Below are positions 4,707 through 7,501 of a stretch of DNA of 7,501 nt, one piece after another. The notes under the pieces are model-generated. The model worked only from the letters and a program-made list of their open reading frames with translations. It did no database searches and had not been told where the DNA came from. Position numbers and translations under genes: made by a program. The stretch is from assembly GCA_030424825.1 (NCBI GenBank), contig JAUHWE010000208.1, forward strand, positions 1 to 7,501. The letters are read 5' to 3'. The DNA is from Verrucomicrobiia bacterium. Lineage in GTDB: Bacteria > Verrucomicrobiota > Verrucomicrobiia > Opitutales > Opitutaceae. How positions within the stretch are numbered: the first letter of the stretch is position 1; every line of letters begins with the position of its first letter.

Positions 4707-7487
4707 TTAAAGAATGGCTTCGGCACATCTTGAGCAGAGTTGATCGTTTTCGACGCCGTTTTGAAGGTCCGGAAACCATCTCCAACAGCGTGGACAGCGG
4801 CCGCCTTCAGCCTTGGTTACATTGATTTCAATTTCGCCCTTGTCACTCGGTGTGAGCGTCACCTGCGAAACGATGAAAAGTTCTTCGAGAAAATTTTGAT
4901 ACTTGTTAAGTAGTGCGAAAGTGGAATCTGATTCGGGGCCGGAAAGCACGATAAACGCGTCTAACGAGCGGCCGATGGCGCCGTCCTTGCGGAGCGCTTC
5001 TAGTTTCTCGTTCACAGAATCCCGGAAATCGAGGAGATTGGAAAAGTCACTCTCGAGAGTTGTGTCCCGCCATTTTCCCGATTCGCGGGGCCAGCCTTGG
5101 AGGGGTAGCGGCTCGTCGACAAAATCCTGGTCGGAGACGAAATAGCTCCAGGCTTCATCTGAAGTAAACGGTAGTACGGGCCCAAGGAGGCGGACGAGTG
5201 TACGAAAAATATGGTAGATCGCTGTCTGCGAGGAGCGGCGGAGGGGATGATTCTCAGCCAGAGTGTAGAGACGATCTTTGAGAATATCGTGATATAGAGC
5301 GGAAAGCGTGACCGAGCAGAATTGGTTGCAGAGCTGGTACACGCGATGAAACTCATAGCGTTCGTAGGCCTTCTCACAGGCCTCTACCAACGCCGCGGTT
5401 TTATCCAAGGCCCATCGGTCAAGTTCGTGGAGCTCCTGGAAAGGCATTCCGTGCTGGTCGATTTCGAAATCGAAGAGATTGGAGATTTGGAAACGGTAGG
5501 TGTTCCTGAGAAGGCGATAGGCTTCACCGATCGTCTTAAGGATTTCCTCGCCCATGGGGACGTCGTTCCGAAAATCCGTGGAAGCAATCCAAAGACGGAC
5601 AATATCGGATCCGAATTTGTCCATGTAGTGCTCCAGAGTCATCGCTCCTTCGCTCTTCGAGAGCTTAGTGCCATCCTGGTTCACGATAAAGCCGTGGGTC
5701 AGGATACTCTTATAGGGAGCGGCACCTTCACGAATTACGCCGGTCCAAAGCGAGGATTGAAACCAGCCCCGATGTTGGTCACTGCCTTCCAAATACAGAT
5801 CGCATGGCCACGCCAAATGATCGTCGTTCTTGAGTACTGCGAAGTGGCTAGAACCTGAATCGATCCATACATCGAGCGTGTCTGTGCCAGAAGTGAGCTT
5901 TTTACCCTGCCACGAAGCGGGAATCTCAATCCCTTCCAGAATTTCGTCCGCAGTTTTTGTATACCAAAGATTGGTACCGGTGGTTGCGATCTTTTCAGCG
6001 ATCGCCCTGATTACCCCTGCGTCCATGTGGCCATTGCCGTCCTCGTCGTAGAAGGCCGGGATAGGCACGCCCCAGGACCGTTGGCGGCTGATGCACCAGT
6101 CGGGTCTCGATTCCACCGCGCCTCGAATTCGGTTTTTCCCCCAATCAGGTATCCACTTCACCGATTCGATCGCCTCCAGCGCTTTTTCGCGCTGTCCATT
6201 TTTATCCAAAGCGACAAACCACTGGTCGACGGCTCTGAATATAACGGGTGTTTTCGATCGCCAGCAATGAGGGTAGCTATGAGTGATCTTCTGTTTTTTC
6301 AGAAGCGCTCCGGCTTCGGCGAGGGCTTTGAGGACTTTACCATTTGCCGGGACCCAGCCATCGGATTCGAGAACGGATTCTCCAACGAGAAACTCGGGTA
6401 TCTGCCCATCGTCGTCATACTCGCCCTTGTCGTTGACGGGGCAGTAGATATCCAAACCGTATTTGAGCCCGGTAAGATAGTCGTCCAGACCATGCCCGGG
6501 AGCGGTATGGACGCATCCGGTACCGGATTCTGTCGTAACGTAGTCCGCCAGTACGATCGGACTTGGGCGATCGATAAACGGATGGCGCGATTCTATTCCT
6601 TCGAGGACTTCGCCAAGAACGGTCTGGACGACTTTCCCGTTTTCAATCCCGCAATCCTCGGCAAATTTTTCTGCCAGCTCTTTTGCTACGATGAAAACAC
6701 GTTCACCTGCGTCGACAAATGCGTATTCAAGCCTTGGGTGCACCGCGACTGCGAGGTTTGCCGGAATTGTCCATGGGGTCGTGGTCCAGATGACGACTGA
6801 AAGCGGCTTTTCGATGGAGAACCGGGCTTTTTCCGGAATATCGAAAGCGACCCAGATGGACGGGCTCGTGTGGTCCTTGTATTCGATTTCGGCTTCAGCT
6901 AGTGCCGTTTCGAAAGGAATAGACCAGTAGACTGGCTTCTTGCTACGGTATACGAGTTCGGCATCTACGAAAGAAGCGAGCGTTTTAAGAATCTCCGCTT
7001 CGTAGGCTGCGTTTTTGGTTTTGTACTCGTGATCCCAGTCACCCAGGACGCCCAGTCGCTTAAACTGTTTGCGTTGTACGGCAATCCAATGTTCGGAGAA
7101 AGCGTCGCACTTTTCCCTCAGCTCAGCCGTTGTCAGTGTTTCATCTGAGGCCTGGATTTCTTTGGAGACTTTGTGCTCGATCGGAAGGCCATGGCAGTCC
7201 CAGCCGGGAATGTAAGGTGTGCGAAATCCCTTGGCGGCCTTATAGCGGAGGACGATCTCCTTGAGGGTTTTGTTGAGAGCGTGTCCTAGGTGGAGGTCCC
7301 CATTGGTGAAGGGAGGCCCATCATGCAGCAGGAAGAGCTCCCCATCCTTGTTCTTCTCCTGGATTTTCCCATACAAATCGACCTTTTCCCAGTGCGCGAC
7401 TCGGGCAGGTTCACGCTTGCCGAGATTCGCCCGCATGGGGAAGGAAGTCTGTGGCAATTTGAGCGTATCTTTATAGTTTTCAGCCAT
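4707..7487 (-). CDS. ileS: Isoleucine--tRNA ligase, complete
   Basis: A cytoplasmic class Ia aminoacyl-tRNA synthetase that charges tRNA-Ile and hydrolyses mischarged valine. At 926 residues it is close to the E. coli enzyme (938). In order: GPPFTNGDLHLGHALNK (57-73), with the HIGH motif as HLGH (66-69); PGWDCHGLPIE (94-104); the CP1 editing domain at about 200-400, with WTTTPWTIPAN (234-244) and the GTGCVHTAPGHGLDDY block (322-337) that carries the editing Asp; SRQRSWGVPIP (467-477); LDVWIDSGSSH (538-548); and the KMSKS motif as KLSKS (608-612). The C-terminal zinc ribbon has C898-x2-C901 and C918-x2-C921. This is the usual bacterial form with a C-terminal zinc site, not the eukaryote-like IleS2 type. 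The start at 7487 fits the N-terminal DTLKLPQTSFPMRANL family pattern; the only purine-rich match upstream (AGGG) is too close to the ATG to be a convincing ribosome site. Only 14 bp upstream are in view, so any promoter or leader is outside the window. It is first in view of an apparent operon with the DksA-like gene and lspA. Confidence 0.97.
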   Translation of the reverse strand: MAENYKDTLKLPQTSFPMRANLGKREPARVAHWEKVDLYGKIQEKNKDGELFLLHDGPPFTNGDLHLGHALNKTLKEIVLRYKAAKGFRTPYIPGWDCHGLPIEHKVSKEIQASDETLTTAELREKCDAFSEHWIAVQRKQFKRLGVLGDWDHEYKTKNAAYEAEILKTLASFVDAELVYRSKKPVYWSIPFETALAEAEIEYKDHTSPSIWVAFDIPEKARFSIEKPLSVVIWTTTPWTIPANLAVAVHPRLEYAFVDAGERVFIVAKELAEKFAEDCGIENGKVVQTVLGEVLEGIESRHPFIDRPSPIVLADYVTTESGTGCVHTAPGHGLDDYLTGLKYGLDIYCPVNDKGEYDDDGQIPEFLVGESVLESDGWVPANGKVLKALAEAGALLKKQKITHSYPHCWRSKTPVIFRAVDQWFVALDKNGQREKALEAIESVKWIPDWGKNRIRGAVESRPDWCISRQRSWGVPIPAFYDEDGNGHMDAGVIRAIAEKIATTGTNLWYTKTADEILEGIEIPASWQGKKLTSGTDTLDVWIDSGSSHFAVLKNDDHLAWPCDLYLEGSDQHRGWFQSSLWTGVIREGAAPYKSILTHGFIVNQDGTKLSKSEGAMTLEHYMDKFGSDIVRLWIASTDFRNDVPMGEEILKTIGEAYRLLRNTYRFQISNLFDFEIDQHGMPFQELHELDRWALDKTAALVEACEKAYERYEFHRVYQLCNQFCSVTLSALYHDILKDRLYTLAENHPLRRSSQTAIYHIFRTLVRLLGPVLPFTSDEAWSYFVSDQDFVDEPLPLQGWPRESGKWRDTTLESDFSNLLDFRDSVNEKLEALRKDGAIGRSLDAFIVLSGPESDSTFALLNKYQNFLEELFIVSQVTLTPSDKGEIEINVTKAEGGRCPRCWRWFPDLQNGVENDQLCSRCAEAIL

Positions 7488-7501
7488 GCCCTAGGTGAAG
7501 A

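Noticed and set aside
5322..5858. A 178-codon plus-strand frame opposite the C-terminal half of ileS
   Set aside because: It is antisense to the KLSKS region and anticodon-binding domain of ileS, with no independent evidence of coding.
6027..6800. A 257-codon open frame on the plus strand opposite ileS
   Set aside because: It lies wholly antisense to strongly conserved ileS coding sequence, its translation shows no recognisable domain, and it has no ribosome site. It is a shadow of the ileS codon pattern.
4707..7487. HLGH and KLSKS in place of canonical HIGH and KMSKS in IleS
   Set aside because: Both are conservative hydrophobic swaps within common variation of class I synthetase motifs; all other catalytic, editing and zinc motifs are present.

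Overview
The window reads as ordinary chromosomal core-gene DNA from a Gram-negative bacterium. It holds seven protein genes with short gaps, and I see no mobile element, CRISPR array, tRNA or rRNA. My best guess for the host is Verrucomicrobiota, class Opitutae or close to it. This is inferred from three things: a DksA/TraR-family protein with a long Lys/Ala-rich tail and a degenerate zinc site, its position between ileS and lspA, and a STAS protein with a helical tail. No phylogenetic marker was tested. A lipoprotein signal peptidase implies lipoprotein export, as expected for a diderm.

Left half, plus strand. The window opens inside the last domain of an AcnA-type aconitase. After 46 bp comes a small STAS-domain protein of the anti-sigma-factor-antagonist type. 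A gap of about 80 bp with two predicted hairpins and a good -10-like hexamer separates this from trpB (tryptophan synthase beta chain). trpB overlaps yicC (YicC/YloC-family endoribonuclease) by 4 nt (ATGA), so those two are probably co-transcribed and translationally coupled. No trpA is present in the window.

Right half, minus strand. ileS (isoleucyl-tRNA synthetase, complete), a DksA/TraR-like regulator and lspA (signal peptidase II) are packed head to tail with gaps of 12 and 14 bp and look like one operon, transcribed from beyond the right edge toward position 3331. The two halves converge on a 75 bp gap (3256-3330). That gap contains a perfect 16 bp palindrome inside a longer imperfect inverted repeat, a plausible shared end-of-transcript structure.

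The most notable item is the DksA/TraR-like protein. Three of the four expected zinc-ligand cysteines are replaced (C222, T225, S243, T246), and it carries a histone-H1-like Lys/Ala N-terminal tail that could bind nucleic acid. I found no evidence for a new defence, mobile or biosynthetic system; most of the window is well-understood housekeeping.
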